The notes beneath the pieces are model-generated. The model saw only the letters and a program-made list of their open reading frames with translations, made no database searches and had not been told where the DNA came from. Both the position numbers and the translations under genes were made by a program. From SHZI01 sp041396045 (GTDB taxonomy: Bacteria > Pseudomonadota > Gammaproteobacteria > Steroidobacterales > GCA-2729495): DNA of 64,000 bases. The number at the start of each line of letters is the position of its first letter. The stretch's first letter is position 1. The stretch covers positions 205,284 to 269,283 of the forward strand of contig JAWKZI010000002.1 in assembly GCA_041396045.1 (NCBI GenBank), in the 5' to 3' direction. Positions 1 to 8,682 of this stretch are shown in pieces.

Positions 1-1
1 G

Positions 2-979
2 GCGATCAAGGAGCACCGTTTCGCGTGGGATGATCGGACGTTCCGGCTGGGTGTCAGTATTGGTGTGGTGCCCATTACCGGTGAGGACGAAAATGTTGCC
101 ACCCTGATTACAGCTGGCGACAGTGCCTGCCAGGCGGCCAAGGAGGCTGGCCGGAACCGGATCCATACCTACAAGCAGAACGATATCGACTTGATGCGTC
201 GCCGCCGGGAAATGCAGTGGGCAGCACGTATCAGTAATGCGCTGGAGGATGACCGCTTCGAACTTTACCGAATGGCGATCCAGCCATTGCAGGAGGAGGA
301 AGCCGGTTCCCACTACGAAATCCTTTTGCGCATGCGTGATGAGCAAGGCGCCCTGGTATCGCCCGACCTGTTTATTGCAGCAGCGGAGCGCTACGGCCTG
401 ATCTCGAATATCGATCGGTGGGTTGTCGAGCATGCATTTCGCTGGTTGGTATCCGAGGCGGACGAGAGGGAGCGCCTTGCGCTGTGCTCCATCAATTTGT
501 CCGGCGCCAGTCTTGCCGACAACGAGTTCCTGCCGTTTGTGATCAGGTTGTTCCAGCACAGCGGGCTTGATGCCAGCAAGATCTGCTTCGAGATTACGGA
601 AACGGCGGCAATCGCCAGCTTTGCGCAGGCAAGCCGCTTCATCAATGCGCTGAAGGAGCTTGGTTGCAAGTTTGCACTGGACGACTTCGGCACAGGTCTG
701 TCGTCATTCGGATACCTGAAACACTTTCCGGTCGACTATCTGAAAATTGACGGCAGCTTCGTCAAGGAAATGCTGCACGATCCGATCGACCGCGAGATGG
801 TCCGGTCCATCAATGAAATTGGCCACCTTACCGGCAAGAAGGTCATCGCCGAATGGGCCGAGAATCAGGAAATCATCACCATGCTGCGAGGCATGGGCGT
901 CGACTATGCACAGGGTTACGGTATTTCAGAACCGAAGCGCGTTGTCATGGCGGTTATAGCCGGCAGTCAGGTACCGTAA
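2..979 (+). CDS. GGDEF-EAL cyclic-di-GMP turnover protein (5' end outside window)
   Basis: Reading from base 2 gives 325 residues and a TAA stop; the start lies before the window. The first ~50 residues (LGVSIGVVPI...) are the tail of a GGDEF diguanylate cyclase domain, and the rest is a complete EAL domain. The signature EAL reads EIL (in YEILLRM, about base 314). Other catalytic positions of EAL phosphodiesterases are present: N in INLSG, E in FEITET, DD in ALDDFGTG, K in DYLKIDGSF and Q in AQGYGISEP. The AEGVE loop reads AEWAE, an uncommon variant. Family knowledge: c-di-GMP hydrolysis at the membrane or in the cytosol. I infer an active phosphodiesterase because the metal ligands are kept. 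The cyclase active site is not in view, so its state is unknown. Confidence 0.9.
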   Translation, partial: AIKEHRFAWDDRTFRLGVSIGVVPITGEDENVATLITAGDSACQAAKEAGRNRIHTYKQNDIDLMRRRREMQWAARISNALEDDRFELYRMAIQPLQEEEAGSHYEILLRMRDEQGALVSPDLFIAAAERYGLISNIDRWVVEHAFRWLVSEADERERLALCSINLSGASLADNEFLPFVIRLFQHSGLDASKICFEITETAAIASFAQASRFINALKELGCKFALDDFGTGLSSFGYLKHFPVDYLKIDGSFVKEMLHDPIDREMVRSINEIGHLTGKKVIAEWAENQEIITMLRGMGVDYAQGYGISEPKRVVMAVIAGSQVP

Positions 980-1064
980 GAGGGCCTGCTGGCACGCCGG
1001 TGGCCTGGCATGGCGCAGGGGCAGAAAATCTGCGGATCAATGTCGACTGAATCGCTGACGGAGC

Positions 1065-1385
1065 ATGGAGATGGCAACACCTGTCAGACTGTACTCATCG
1101 TTTGCCGACTTTTACCCGGACTACTTGCGCGCCCATCAGAACCGTAGTTGCCGGCGCCTGCATTTTCTCGGGACGACCCTGGTCCTGCTGATCGTGATCG
1201 GGTCTGTGCTCAGTGCGGAGTGGCGATGGCTGTTCGTGCTCCCGATCGCCGGCTATGGTCCGGCCTGGATCGGGCACTTCTACTTTGAACGAAACCGTCC
1301 GGCGACCTTCAGTCACCCGTTGTACAGCCTGATCGGCGACTTCCGCATGTACGTGGATATGTTGAGCGGCAAGGTCTCGCTGTAG
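1065..1385 (+). CDS. DUF962 / Mpo1-like membrane protein
   Basis: A 106-residue protein with two or three hydrophobic stretches (about residues 33-50 and 52-68). It carries the pattern of the DUF962/Mpo1 family: an N-terminal AHQN...RRLHFLG block and a C-terminal IGHFYFERNRPATFSHP block rich in conserved His, Glu and Asn. In yeast, Mpo1 is an iron-dependent dioxygenase acting on 2-hydroxy fatty acids in the membrane; the bacterial function is not established and I do not assume it. A GGAG lies just before the first ATG; a second in-frame ATG at 1071 is possible. The gene stands alone, converging with the tapT gene 18 bases away. Confidence 0.8.
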   Translation: MEMATPVRLYSSFADFYPDYLRAHQNRSCRRLHFLGTTLVLLIVIGSVLSAEWRWLFVLPIAGYGPAWIGHFYFERNRPATFSHPLYSLIGDFRMYVDMLSGKVSL

Positions 1386-1403
1386 GAGTGTCTGGAGGCG
1401 CTA

Positions 1404-2036
1404 CTACGGCGTGTCGCGGGCGCGCTGGAGCAGGGTACGGAGGAGTCGGCGCAGGTTTGCGCGGGCTGCCTCGGGTTCGCCAAGCGCAGGAAGTACATCG
1501 GCAATTGCTTCCAGGGTGGACATCCACTCCTTGCGTGGCGATTTGCGCAGGCGTCCGTACATTGATGTTTCGCGAGGCTTGAGCACAAGGCGTGGCAACT
1601 TCAGAAACCAGGCATTGCGCCACCACAGGGTTTTGGCCTGGCTCCAGGTTCCGTCGATGACGATAATTCCATCCAGGCCATGTCGCCGCAGATCACGCAG
1701 TTTGCCATGACGATCCATGAGCAGAACCGGGTCGCTTTGTGAAACCGCCGGAATTGGGCCTGGCAGTTTCGCTGTTGCCAGCACAGCCCACCGGCTCCGG
1801 TCGAGCTTGGTGCCGCCAACCGCATGCTCAAGAGATGCCCATGAAAGGCCAACCCGGATCTCGGCCCTGGCGATCGTTGCTGTCACGAGCTTTGCGGTGC
1901 CCAGTACGGCATCGTCTTCCTGTGGATGCTGAAGGATGACAATGCGTAGCCTGGTCTGTACCGGTTCAACCCGATCGCAGATGCACACCCCCGGCGCCTT
2001 GCCGCAGCGGGGGCAGGCGACGGTTTCAACCGTCAT
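1404..2036 (-). CDS. tapT: tRNA-uridine aminocarboxypropyltransferase (DTW domain)
   Basis: A 210-residue DTW-domain protein. The N-terminus has paired cysteines (CPRCGKAPGVCICD) that probably bind zinc. The DTW signature appears as IDGTWSQAKTLWWRN near residue 127. The family (TapT/TuaA) transfers the 3-amino-3-carboxypropyl group of S-adenosylmethionine to uridine in tRNA (acp3U47 in E. coli). Its ATG overlaps the nadC stop by four bases (2033-2036, ATGA), so the two are probably co-translated. The overlap with nadC looks like compact operon packing and not a shared pathway. Length is ordinary for the family. Confidence 0.88.
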   Translation of the reverse strand: MTVETVACPRCGKAPGVCICDRVEPVQTRLRIVILQHPQEDDAVLGTAKLVTATIARAEIRVGLSWASLEHAVGGTKLDRSRWAVLATAKLPGPIPAVSQSDPVLLMDRHGKLRDLRRHGLDGIIVIDGTWSQAKTLWWRNAWFLKLPRLVLKPRETSMYGRLRKSPRKEWMSTLEAIADVLPALGEPEAARANLRRLLRTLLQRARDTP

Positions 2037-2893
2037 CGGAATTCAAAGCGCATCGACAGATCGACGGCGCGGACATTCTTGGTAAGCGCGCCGATTGATA
2101 TGAAGTCCACGCCGGTTTCGGCAACTGGTCTCAACGTTTCAAAGTTGATGCCGCCGGACGCTTCCAGCGTCGTCCTTGGCGACAGGCGGTCGCGAAGGGC
2201 AACGGCGTCCCGGATTCGCGGCACCTCGAAATTGTCCAGAAGCAGCCGGTCGGCACCTGCCGCCATCGCCTCTTCGGCCTGAGCCAGGTTCTCTACCTCG
2301 ACTTCCAGCAATACCGTTACGCTTTGTTCGCGAGCACGACGTACGGCTGACGTAATGCCGCCAGCCGCAACAATGTGGTTTTCCTTGACCAGAATGCCGT
2401 CGTAAAGACCCATCCGGTGATTGGTACCCCCACCAATGCGCACGGCATATTTCTGGGCGAGTCTGAGGCCGGGAATCGTCTTGCGGGTATCCAGGACTTG
2501 AGCGCGTGTGCCATTGATTGCGTCGACGCATACGCGCGTGGCCGAAGCCACTGCAGACAAGATCTGCAGAAAATTGAGCGCGGTGCGTTCGCCGGTGAGC
2601 AATGGTTGTGCGGCCCCCTGTACTTCACACAGCACCTGCTCAGACCCGACGCTGTCACCTTCACCCACGTGCCACTCAATGACAATTGACGGATCCAGTT
2701 GACGGAAGACTTCCTTGACCCAGGGCTGGCCACAGATCACGGCAGCGTCGCGCGAAACAATGCGACCATGTGCCTGCTGCTGTCCGGGTACCAGACCAGC
2801 GGTGAGATCGCCGCTGCCTATATCTTCGGCCAGCGCTATCTGCACCGATCCGGTGATATGGGCAATCAGCTCAGCAGACATTCTGGTGGACAT
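2033..2893 (-). CDS. nadC: nicotinate-nucleotide pyrophosphorylase (carboxylating)
   Basis: 286 residues, the usual length for quinolinate phosphoribosyltransferase, which converts quinolinate and PRPP to nicotinate mononucleotide in de novo NAD synthesis. Seen: the substrate-binding block DTRKTIPGLR followed by KYAVRIGGGTNHR and GLYDGILVKENH (residues ~135-173), then VLLEVEVEN, LLLDNF, LEASGGIN and DFISIGALTK of the alpha/beta barrel. All are standard family signatures. It is the third gene of a leftward run (rnt, a membrane protein, nadC, tapT) and overlaps tapT by four bases. A perfect 7-bp inverted repeat lies just ahead of its start codon (2909-2925). No nadA or nadB is in the window. 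Confidence 0.95.
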   Translation of the reverse strand: MSTRMSAELIAHITGSVQIALAEDIGSGDLTAGLVPGQQQAHGRIVSRDAAVICGQPWVKEVFRQLDPSIVIEWHVGEGDSVGSEQVLCEVQGAAQPLLTGERTALNFLQILSAVASATRVCVDAINGTRAQVLDTRKTIPGLRLAQKYAVRIGGGTNHRMGLYDGILVKENHIVAAGGITSAVRRAREQSVTVLLEVEVENLAQAEEAMAAGADRLLLDNFEVPRIRDAVALRDRLSPRTTLEASGGINFETLRPVAETGVDFISIGALTKNVRAVDLSMRFEFR

Positions 2894-2908
2894 GGGAAAT
2901 CAGATCCG

Positions 2909-2925
2909 GGGTATCAGCGATACCC
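2909..2925. repeat. inverted repeat in the nadC leader
   Basis: GGGTATC-AGC-GATACCC, a perfect 7-bp stem with a 3-base loop, 16 bases ahead of the nadC ATG (minus strand). Followed on the plus strand by GTTTT, but no rightward transcript is expected here. It could be an operator, an RNA hairpin affecting nadC, or a weak processing signal; the sequence alone does not decide. Confidence 0.5.
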
Positions 2926-2936
2926 GTTTTCAGGAA

Positions 2937-3536
2937 TCAGAAGGGCAGGCCGTGCGATTGGCCGCCCATCGCCATCAACATCGGGATGGAGAGCACGAAA
3001 TTGACACGCGACGCCAGCATGGCCGTGCCGCGCGCACTGGCTTTCTGCTCATCGGTAGCCGCAACGACCCCAAGGATCTTTTTCTGATTGGGCCAGATAA
3101 TGAACCAGACGTTCAGCATCATGATGATGCCCAGCCAGCCACCGACACCAATTGTCTCGAAGCCATCACGAAACAACAGCCCCTTCATCATGCCGCCACC
3201 GCCGTAGGCAAACTCCATCAGCATGATGCCGCTCAAAACAGTAACCAGAGCGCCCCAACGAAACCAGAGCAGCGCACGCGGTGCGATGTACTTGGCGATA
3301 CCGGCATTTCCGGGGCCACCCTTGTCGGCAAGACCCGCGGCCATGCCAGGAATCTGCACAACATTGAAATAGTAGAGCAGGCCGATCCACATCACGCCGG
3401 AAATGATGTGCAGCCAGCGATCAAGGCTGGCGAGGTTCACGGTAACGCCGGAACTGGCCGGCAGAAGCACGCTGATGATGACAAGCAGTATCAGGCCGAC
3501 AATGATCGAAGCCGAAACGGACTTGAGTGGATTCAT
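2937..3536 (-). CDS. PuuD-like (urate oxidase N-terminal domain) integral membrane protein
   Basis: 199 residues with about five strongly hydrophobic segments (residues ~8-26, 40-58, 92-110, 133-150, 180-195) and the conserved HIISGVMWIGLLYYFN segment. It resembles the membrane domain of urate hydroxylase PuuD, but PuuD carries a cytochrome c domain after it and this protein ends at the membrane domain. His residues in the helices could bind heme, though that is inference. Stand-alone versions are common in proteobacteria and have no firm function; no purine-catabolism genes are nearby. The ATG overlaps the stop of rnt by four bases, so it is translationally coupled to it. Confidence 0.7.
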   Translation of the reverse strand: MNPLKSVSASIIVGLILLVIISVLLPASSGVTVNLASLDRWLHIISGVMWIGLLYYFNVVQIPGMAAGLADKGGPGNAGIAKYIAPRALLWFRWGALVTVLSGIMLMEFAYGGGGMMKGLLFRDGFETIGVGGWLGIIMMLNVWFIIWPNQKKILGVVAATDEQKASARGTAMLASRVNFVLSIPMLMAMGGQSHGLPF

Positions 3537-4178
3537 GGTGCTTTCCCCTTTATGTCCGGTGAAACCCGAACATTCGCCAGAATAGCGGATTCGTAGACGG
3601 GTTTGAATCGATTGACGATTTCGCAGAAAAGATCGGCTGTGCGCTCGGCATCATAAATAGCTGAATGTGCGCTGGCGGAGTCCCATTCCATTCCTGCCGC
3701 CATTGCCGCCTGGGCCAGTACGGTCTGGCCAAAGGCAACGCCGCAGAGCGTGGCCGTGTCGAGCACGCTGAAGGGATGAAACGGGCTGCGTTTGACGCCA
3801 GTGCGGGCAATCGTCTCGTTAAGAAACCCCAGGTCGAAGTGCGCGTTGTGGGCCACAATAATTGCCCGTTTGCAGTCCGTGCTTTTCATGGCCTCGCGAA
3901 CCGGTTTAAACACGTGTTGCAGTGCTTCGCGCTCGGGTTTGGCCAGTCGCAGCGGGTGGAACGGATCGATCCCGGTCACCTGCAGTGCGGCGGGTTCCAG
4001 ATTGGCGCCTCAAAAGGTTCTACATGGCAAGCCACCGTTTCTTACGGTGCAGGCGTCCATCTTCGTCCATGTGCAGGATGACTGCTGCGATCTCCAGCAA
4101 GGCATCTGTCTTGCAATTGAAGCCACCCGTTTCAAGGTCGATCACAACCGGCAGGAAGCCGCGAAAGCGGCGACTCAT
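3533..4178 (-). CDS. rnt: ribonuclease T (frame interrupted twice)
   Basis: RNase T is a DEDD-family 3'-5' exoribonuclease that trims tRNA and other stable RNA ends. The N-terminal third (RFRGFLPVVIDLETGGFN, DALLEIAAVIL) and C-terminal two thirds (TGIDPFHPLR, IIVAHNAHFDLGFLNET, AHSAIYDAERTADLFCEIVNRFKP) match the enzyme end to end and include the catalytic D and E of DLET and the late His and Asp of AHSAIYD. They lie in different frames. Adding one A to the AAA near 4038-4040 and one G near 4009 (both on the minus strand) restores a continuous HVEPFEGANLEPAALQVTGIDP region. I infer two assembly indels and an intact gene. Start chosen at ATG 4178, right before RFRGF. The stop overlaps the next gene by four bases. 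Confidence 0.85.
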
Positions 4179-4261
4179 GACTGATGATGGCGACGATGCC
4201 GGGGTCACGGAGTTCCCTGAAAAGTCCGCTGCGTTTCGCTGGCTGTCGGTGGACGAAGCCG

Positions 4262-5875
4262 TCATCCTGCAAGCTCTTTCAGTTCGGCGGCATGGTCCAG
4301 AAGCAACGCCAGCGTATAACGCACACCAAATCCTGTTGCGCCACCCGGCACTTGCGCCAGACCATCCTTGCGCCACGCGGCTGCCAGATCCATATGAATC
4401 CACGGCGCGGTATCGGGTACAAAACGCTGCAGAAAGCGGGTTGCCAGAATCTGGTCTGCTTCACCGGATGAAGCGCATTGGGCGACATCCGCCGCCTTGG
4501 ACTTCAGGTCGTCGTCGAAGTCAGCATCATTCGGAAATGGCCAGACTCGTTCGCCAACCAGGCGCCCGGTCCGAATCAGCAGTTCGTTGAATGCTTCGCG
4601 GTTGGTGAATACGCCGCTGAACCGTTCAGACAGGGCGTAAACACACGCGCCAGTCAGCGTGGCGTAGTCGAGCATGAGTTGTGGCTTTTCACGCCCTGCC
4701 AGTGCAAGCGTGTCTGCCAGGACCATACGACCCTCGGCATCTGTATGCATGACTTCAATAGTCACGCCGTTGCTGGCAGTGATGACGTCGCGCTGCTTGT
4801 ACGCGGCGGGTCCGGTACGGTTTTCAGTAATCGCGAGCCAGCAATCAACTTTTAACGGGGACTTCAACTCCGTGAGCGCCAGCAGTACGGCAAGTGCAAC
4901 GGCACTGCCGGACATATCCGTATGCATGTCCAGCATGTGCGGCGCCGCCTTGAGATTCGTGCCACCGGTATCAAAAATGATTCCTTTGCCGACCAGCGCC
5001 ACGTCGGGCCGCCTGGTGGCAGGTGCCGTGCCCTTCGTCTTCTTGTTGCGGGATGAAGTATTCCGGGGTCGATAGCGCAGGTGGGCGATGCCGGCGTCGG
5101 AGGTGCCATTCCCCTGAGCAACAGCGAGAAAGGCCCCCGCATTCAGCTTTCTGAGTTTGTCTTCGCCCAACCAGTCGAAGCTCCAGCCGCAGGTTGCAGC
5201 CAGCGAGGCGAGGATGTCCCGGTAGGCTGTAGTCGACAGCTTGTTGGCCGGCAGTGCAGTCAGCCAGCGGACCAGATTTGCGGCGTCGATCTCTGCCATC
5301 GTGCGATTGAGGTCGAGGTGTTTTTTAAGGCCCAGCAGTTGAACCACCTTGAGTGCTGGTGGTACCGGCTTCCGGCGGAATGATGGCAAGTTCCAGGCAC
5401 GTGCGCCCAGCGCCAGCAGCAGGGCAGTCATCACGCGTTCTCTGTCTTGCGTGGTAAACCCGCTAACCAGTATGCCGATGGATCGTGGCTGGTCCGCAAG
5501 GCTGTCGGCAGCAACTTCACCAGCTAATCTCAGCAAGTTAAACGCAGTCGGCAGCATGGTTGTGCTGCCTTTTTCAGGCTTGGGCAAAACGCCGATGGTC
5601 ACCCCCGTACCACCTGTCAGGGTGCCATGCAGCGGGCGCTCCTTGTCATCTGTAGCACGACGTTTGAAGACGGACTGGAGCTGCTTCAGACCGGGAACTG
5701 CAGTCCACACGCTGGTTGGAATACGATGCGGCACAATAACGATCAGATGGTCGAGTTTGCCGACCAGGGCATTGCTGATGCGTTCGCTGGACTGTGAAAT
5801 CCTGAATGATCGAGCCGGCGGCAAAAGTACCTCAGTCCTGGTCTGCTTGACCCTTCTGTGTGAAACGCCGATCAT
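4262..5875 (-). CDS. M17 leucyl-aminopeptidase-family protein (divergent paralogue)
   Basis: About 537 residues from ATG 5875 (MIGVSHRR...); the open frame extends further up but into aceE. The C-terminal catalytic half is clearly peptidase family M17: VGKGIIFDTGGTNLK, MHTDMSGSA and HTDAEGRMVLADT supply the Lys, three Asp and Glu that bind the two metal ions. The family signature NTDAEGR reads HTDAEGR here, an unusual change at a highly conserved position. The N-terminal half is weakly conserved, as is usual in M17. A second, canonical PepA lies at 48.5-50.0 kb, so this is a paralogue whose substrate may differ. It is divergent from aceE with an 82-base gap between the starts. Confidence 0.82.
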   Translation of the reverse strand: MIGVSHRRVKQTRTEVLLPPARSFRISQSSERISNALVGKLDHLIVIVPHRIPTSVWTAVPGLKQLQSVFKRRATDDKERPLHGTLTGGTGVTIGVLPKPEKGSTTMLPTAFNLLRLAGEVAADSLADQPRSIGILVSGFTTQDRERVMTALLLALGARAWNLPSFRRKPVPPALKVVQLLGLKKHLDLNRTMAEIDAANLVRWLTALPANKLSTTAYRDILASLAATCGWSFDWLGEDKLRKLNAGAFLAVAQGNGTSDAGIAHLRYRPRNTSSRNKKTKGTAPATRRPDVALVGKGIIFDTGGTNLKAAPHMLDMHTDMSGSAVALAVLLALTELKSPLKVDCWLAITENRTGPAAYKQRDVITASNGVTIEVMHTDAEGRMVLADTLALAGREKPQLMLDYATLTGACVYALSERFSGVFTNREAFNELLIRTGRLVGERVWPFPNDADFDDDLKSKAADVAQCASSGEADQILATRFLQRFVPDTAPWIHMDLAAAWRKDGLAQVPGGATGFGVRYTLALLLDHAAELKELAG

Positions 5876-5957
5876 TTGTTTACGCCGCGCTTGCCTCGAG
5901 GTTCTAATGTTGGGGCCCGAAGTATAGGGCAAGTCGTCCAGCATCAGCGGAGCCACA

Positions 5958-8639
5958 GTGGCCGATTCCAGCAACTCTATTGGGCAATTTGAAGATCCGG
6001 ATCCGGAAGAGACCCGGGATTGGATCGAGTCGATCGATTCCGTGCTCCGCACAACCGGGCCGGATCGCGCTCAGTATCTGCTGAATCACATGGTGGATCA
6101 TGCGCGCCGATCAGGTGCGTACCTGCCATTTCGGCCGAATACGGCCTATCTAAACACCATCCCGTTGTGGCTGCAGCCGCAGTATCCGGGTAACCGGGCT
6201 ATCGAGCGCCGGCTGGAGGCGTACCTGCGCTGGAATGCAATGGCGATGGTCGTGCAGGCCAACCGCCAGAGTTCGGAGTTTGGCGGCCACATTGCCACCT
6301 ACGCATCGGCTGCCACGCTGTACGAAGTCGGCTTCAATCATTTCTGGCGCGCAGCCAATGCAGAGTTTGGCGGCGACCTGATCTACATCCAGGGTCATTC
6401 ATCGCCCGGAATTTATGCCAGGGCCTTCCTGGAAGGGCGTCTTTCAGCCGAGCAGCTTGATAACTTCCGCCAGGAAGTGACGGGCAAGGGCAAGGGTCTG
6501 TCTTCCTACCCGCATCCGTGGCTGATGCCGGATTTCTGGCAGTTTCCGACGGTATCCATGGGGCTGGGCTCCATGATGAGCATTTACCAGGCACGCTTCA
6601 TGCGTTACCTGGAAAACCGCGGACTCGCCGATACCAAGGGTCGCAAGGTCTGGTGCTTCCTGGGTGACGGTGAGATGGACGAACCCGAATCGATGGGCGC
6701 CATCACCATGCCGGTGCGCGAGAAGCTGGACAATCTGATCTTTGTGATCAATTGCAATCTGCAGCGGCTCGATGGTCCCGTACGCGGCAATGGCAAGATC
6801 ATTCAGGAACTGGAGTCAGCCTTCAGGGGCGCCGGCTGGGCGGTAATCAAGGTTGTATGGGGATCCCGCTGGGATCCGTTGCTCGCCAGGGACACCTCGG
6901 GTCTGCTCCGTCGCCGGATGGAAGAAGCGGTGGACGGGGAGTACCAGAGTTTCAAGGCCGGTGGTGGCGCCTATGTGCGCGAACACTTTTTCGGCAAGTA
7001 TCCTGAACTGAAGGAGATGGTTGCCAATTTTTCGGATGACGAAATCTATCGTCTGAACCGCGGTGGCCTGGATGCCATCAAGGTCTATGCCGCCTACGAC
7101 CGGGCAATGAAACAGGATGGTCGCCCGGTGGTCATCCTCGCCAAGACAGTCAAGGGTTACGGTATGGGTGACGCTGGTGAGGGTCAGATGACCGCTCACC
7201 AGGCGAAGAAGCTTGATACCGACGATCTGAAGGCGATGCGCGATCGTTTCAACATCCCGATCTCCGATGCCGAGATCGAGAAAATTCCATTCTATTTGCC
7301 GGCCGAGGACAGCGAGGAGATTCGCTACCTGAAGGAACGGCGCAAGCAGCTCGGCGGCTATCTGCCAGCCCGCAAGGGGCGAATCGCACCGTTAACCGTG
7401 CCGGAGCTGGACGCATTCAGCAGCCAGCTCGAGGGTTCGGGTGAGCGGGCCGTGTCAACCACGATGGTCTTCGTCCGGATACTTTCGACCCTGGTCAGGG
7501 ACAAGAACATCGGCAAGAACGTCGTGCCGATCGTCCCGGATGAGGCACGAACCTTCGGCATGGAAGGCATGTTCCGGCAGGTAGGCATCTATTCTTCAGT
7601 GGGCCAGCTCTATACGCCACAGGATGCCGAGCAGCTCGTGTACTACCGCGAAGCGCGTACCGGCCAGATCCTGCAAGAGGGCATCAATGAGGCTGGCGCA
7701 TTTTGCTCGTGGATGGCAGCGGCCACGGCTTACGCGAACCATGGCGTGTATACCGTTCCGTTCTATACCTTCTATTCGATGTTTGGCTTCCAGCGCATCG
7801 GTGATTTCATCTGGGCGGCTGGCGATATACAGGCCAAGGGCTTTCTGATGGGCGGTACAGCGGGTCGCACAACGCTGGCCGGTGAGGGTTTGCAGCATCA
7901 GGACGGCCATAGCCATCTGGCGGCATCGACAATTCCCAACTGTGTAGCCTACGACCCGGCCTTTGGTTACGAGCTTGCGGTGATCATCCAGGATGGCCTG
8001 CGGCGCATGTACGTGGAGCAGGAGCGGATTTTCTATTACATCACCATGATGAATGAGAATTACCCGCAGCCGGCGTTGCCCGAAGGTGTCAATGAAGGCA
8101 TTTTGCGTGGCATGTACAGCCTGTCATCCGGCGGCCGTGGCAAGCTCCGCGTGCAGTTGCTGGGGGCCGGCACGATTCTGCGCGAGGTGATTGCCGCTGC
8201 TGAAATGCTCGAGAAGGACTGGCAGATTCCTGCCGATGTCTGGAGCGTTACCAGTTTCAGCGAACTGCGGCGCGACGGCATCGACTGCGATCGCTGGAAC
8301 CTGCTGAACCCGGACAAGACGCCACGCAAGTCATTCATTGAACGCACGCTGCCTGCCGACCGCGGTCCCTTCGTGGCGGCCAGCGATTACATGCGCATCG
8401 TGGCTGAGCAGATTCGCCCCTGGATTCCCGGGCGGTTTACAGTTCTTGGCACGGATGGCTTTGGTCGCAGTGACTCACGGGCGGCATTACGTGATTTCTT
8501 CGAGGTTGATGCGCGGTACGTAGTGATTGCAGCCCTGAAGTCCCTTGCGGATGAGGGCTCCATCGAACCCAGGACGGTCGTCGAGGCGATCAAGAAGCTT
8601 GGCATTGATCCTTCCCGGCCCAACCCGGTTACTGTCTAG
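5958..8639 (+). CDS. aceE: pyruvate dehydrogenase E1 component (homodimeric type)
   Basis: 893 residues, the normal size for the single-chain E1 that decarboxylates pyruvate with thiamine diphosphate and passes the acetyl group to the lipoyl arm of AceF. The ThDP-binding motif runs from GDGEMDEPES (236-245) to NCNLQRLDGP (265-274); GHSSPGIYARAFLEGRLS and the C-terminal VTSFSELRRDG are also typical of AceE. Start is GTG 5958, giving ADSSNSIGQFEDPDPEETRD, the usual N-terminus. First gene of aceE-aceF-lpdA, with 43 bases to aceF. No PdhR-type regulator is next to it; the 82-base divergent gap to the M17 gene should hold the promoter, but I could not fix a convincing -35/-10 pair. Confidence 0.97.
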   Translation: MADSSNSIGQFEDPDPEETRDWIESIDSVLRTTGPDRAQYLLNHMVDHARRSGAYLPFRPNTAYLNTIPLWLQPQYPGNRAIERRLEAYLRWNAMAMVVQANRQSSEFGGHIATYASAATLYEVGFNHFWRAANAEFGGDLIYIQGHSSPGIYARAFLEGRLSAEQLDNFRQEVTGKGKGLSSYPHPWLMPDFWQFPTVSMGLGSMMSIYQARFMRYLENRGLADTKGRKVWCFLGDGEMDEPESMGAITMPVREKLDNLIFVINCNLQRLDGPVRGNGKIIQELESAFRGAGWAVIKVVWGSRWDPLLARDTSGLLRRRMEEAVDGEYQSFKAGGGAYVREHFFGKYPELKEMVANFSDDEIYRLNRGGLDAIKVYAAYDRAMKQDGRPVVILAKTVKGYGMGDAGEGQMTAHQAKKLDTDDLKAMRDRFNIPISDAEIEKIPFYLPAEDSEEIRYLKERRKQLGGYLPARKGRIAPLTVPELDAFSSQLEGSGERAVSTTMVFVRILSTLVRDKNIGKNVVPIVPDEARTFGMEGMFRQVGIYSSVGQLYTPQDAEQLVYYREARTGQILQEGINEAGAFCSWMAAATAYANHGVYTVPFYTFYSMFGFQRIGDFIWAAGDIQAKGFLMGGTAGRTTLAGEGLQHQDGHSHLAASTIPNCVAYDPAFGYELAVIIQDGLRRMYVEQERIFYYITMMNENYPQPALPEGVNEGILRGMYSLSSGGRGKLRVQLLGAGTILREVIAAAEMLEKDWQIPADVWSVTSFSELRRDGIDCDRWNLLNPDKTPRKSFIERTLPADRGPFVAASDYMRIVAEQIRPWIPGRFTVLGTDGFGRSDSRAALRDFFEVDARYVVIAALKSLADEGSIEPRTVVEAIKKLGIDPSRPNPVTV

Positions 8640-8682
8640 GCCATGCACAGACAGTGGGTGTATCCGCATATGAAAGAAGTCC

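Noticed and set aside
2715..3596. 293-codon open frame on the plus strand across nadC and the PuuD-like gene
   Set aside because: Spans the ends of two real minus-strand genes and the hairpin between them; composition is rich in His, Asn and Asp as expected for an antisense frame.
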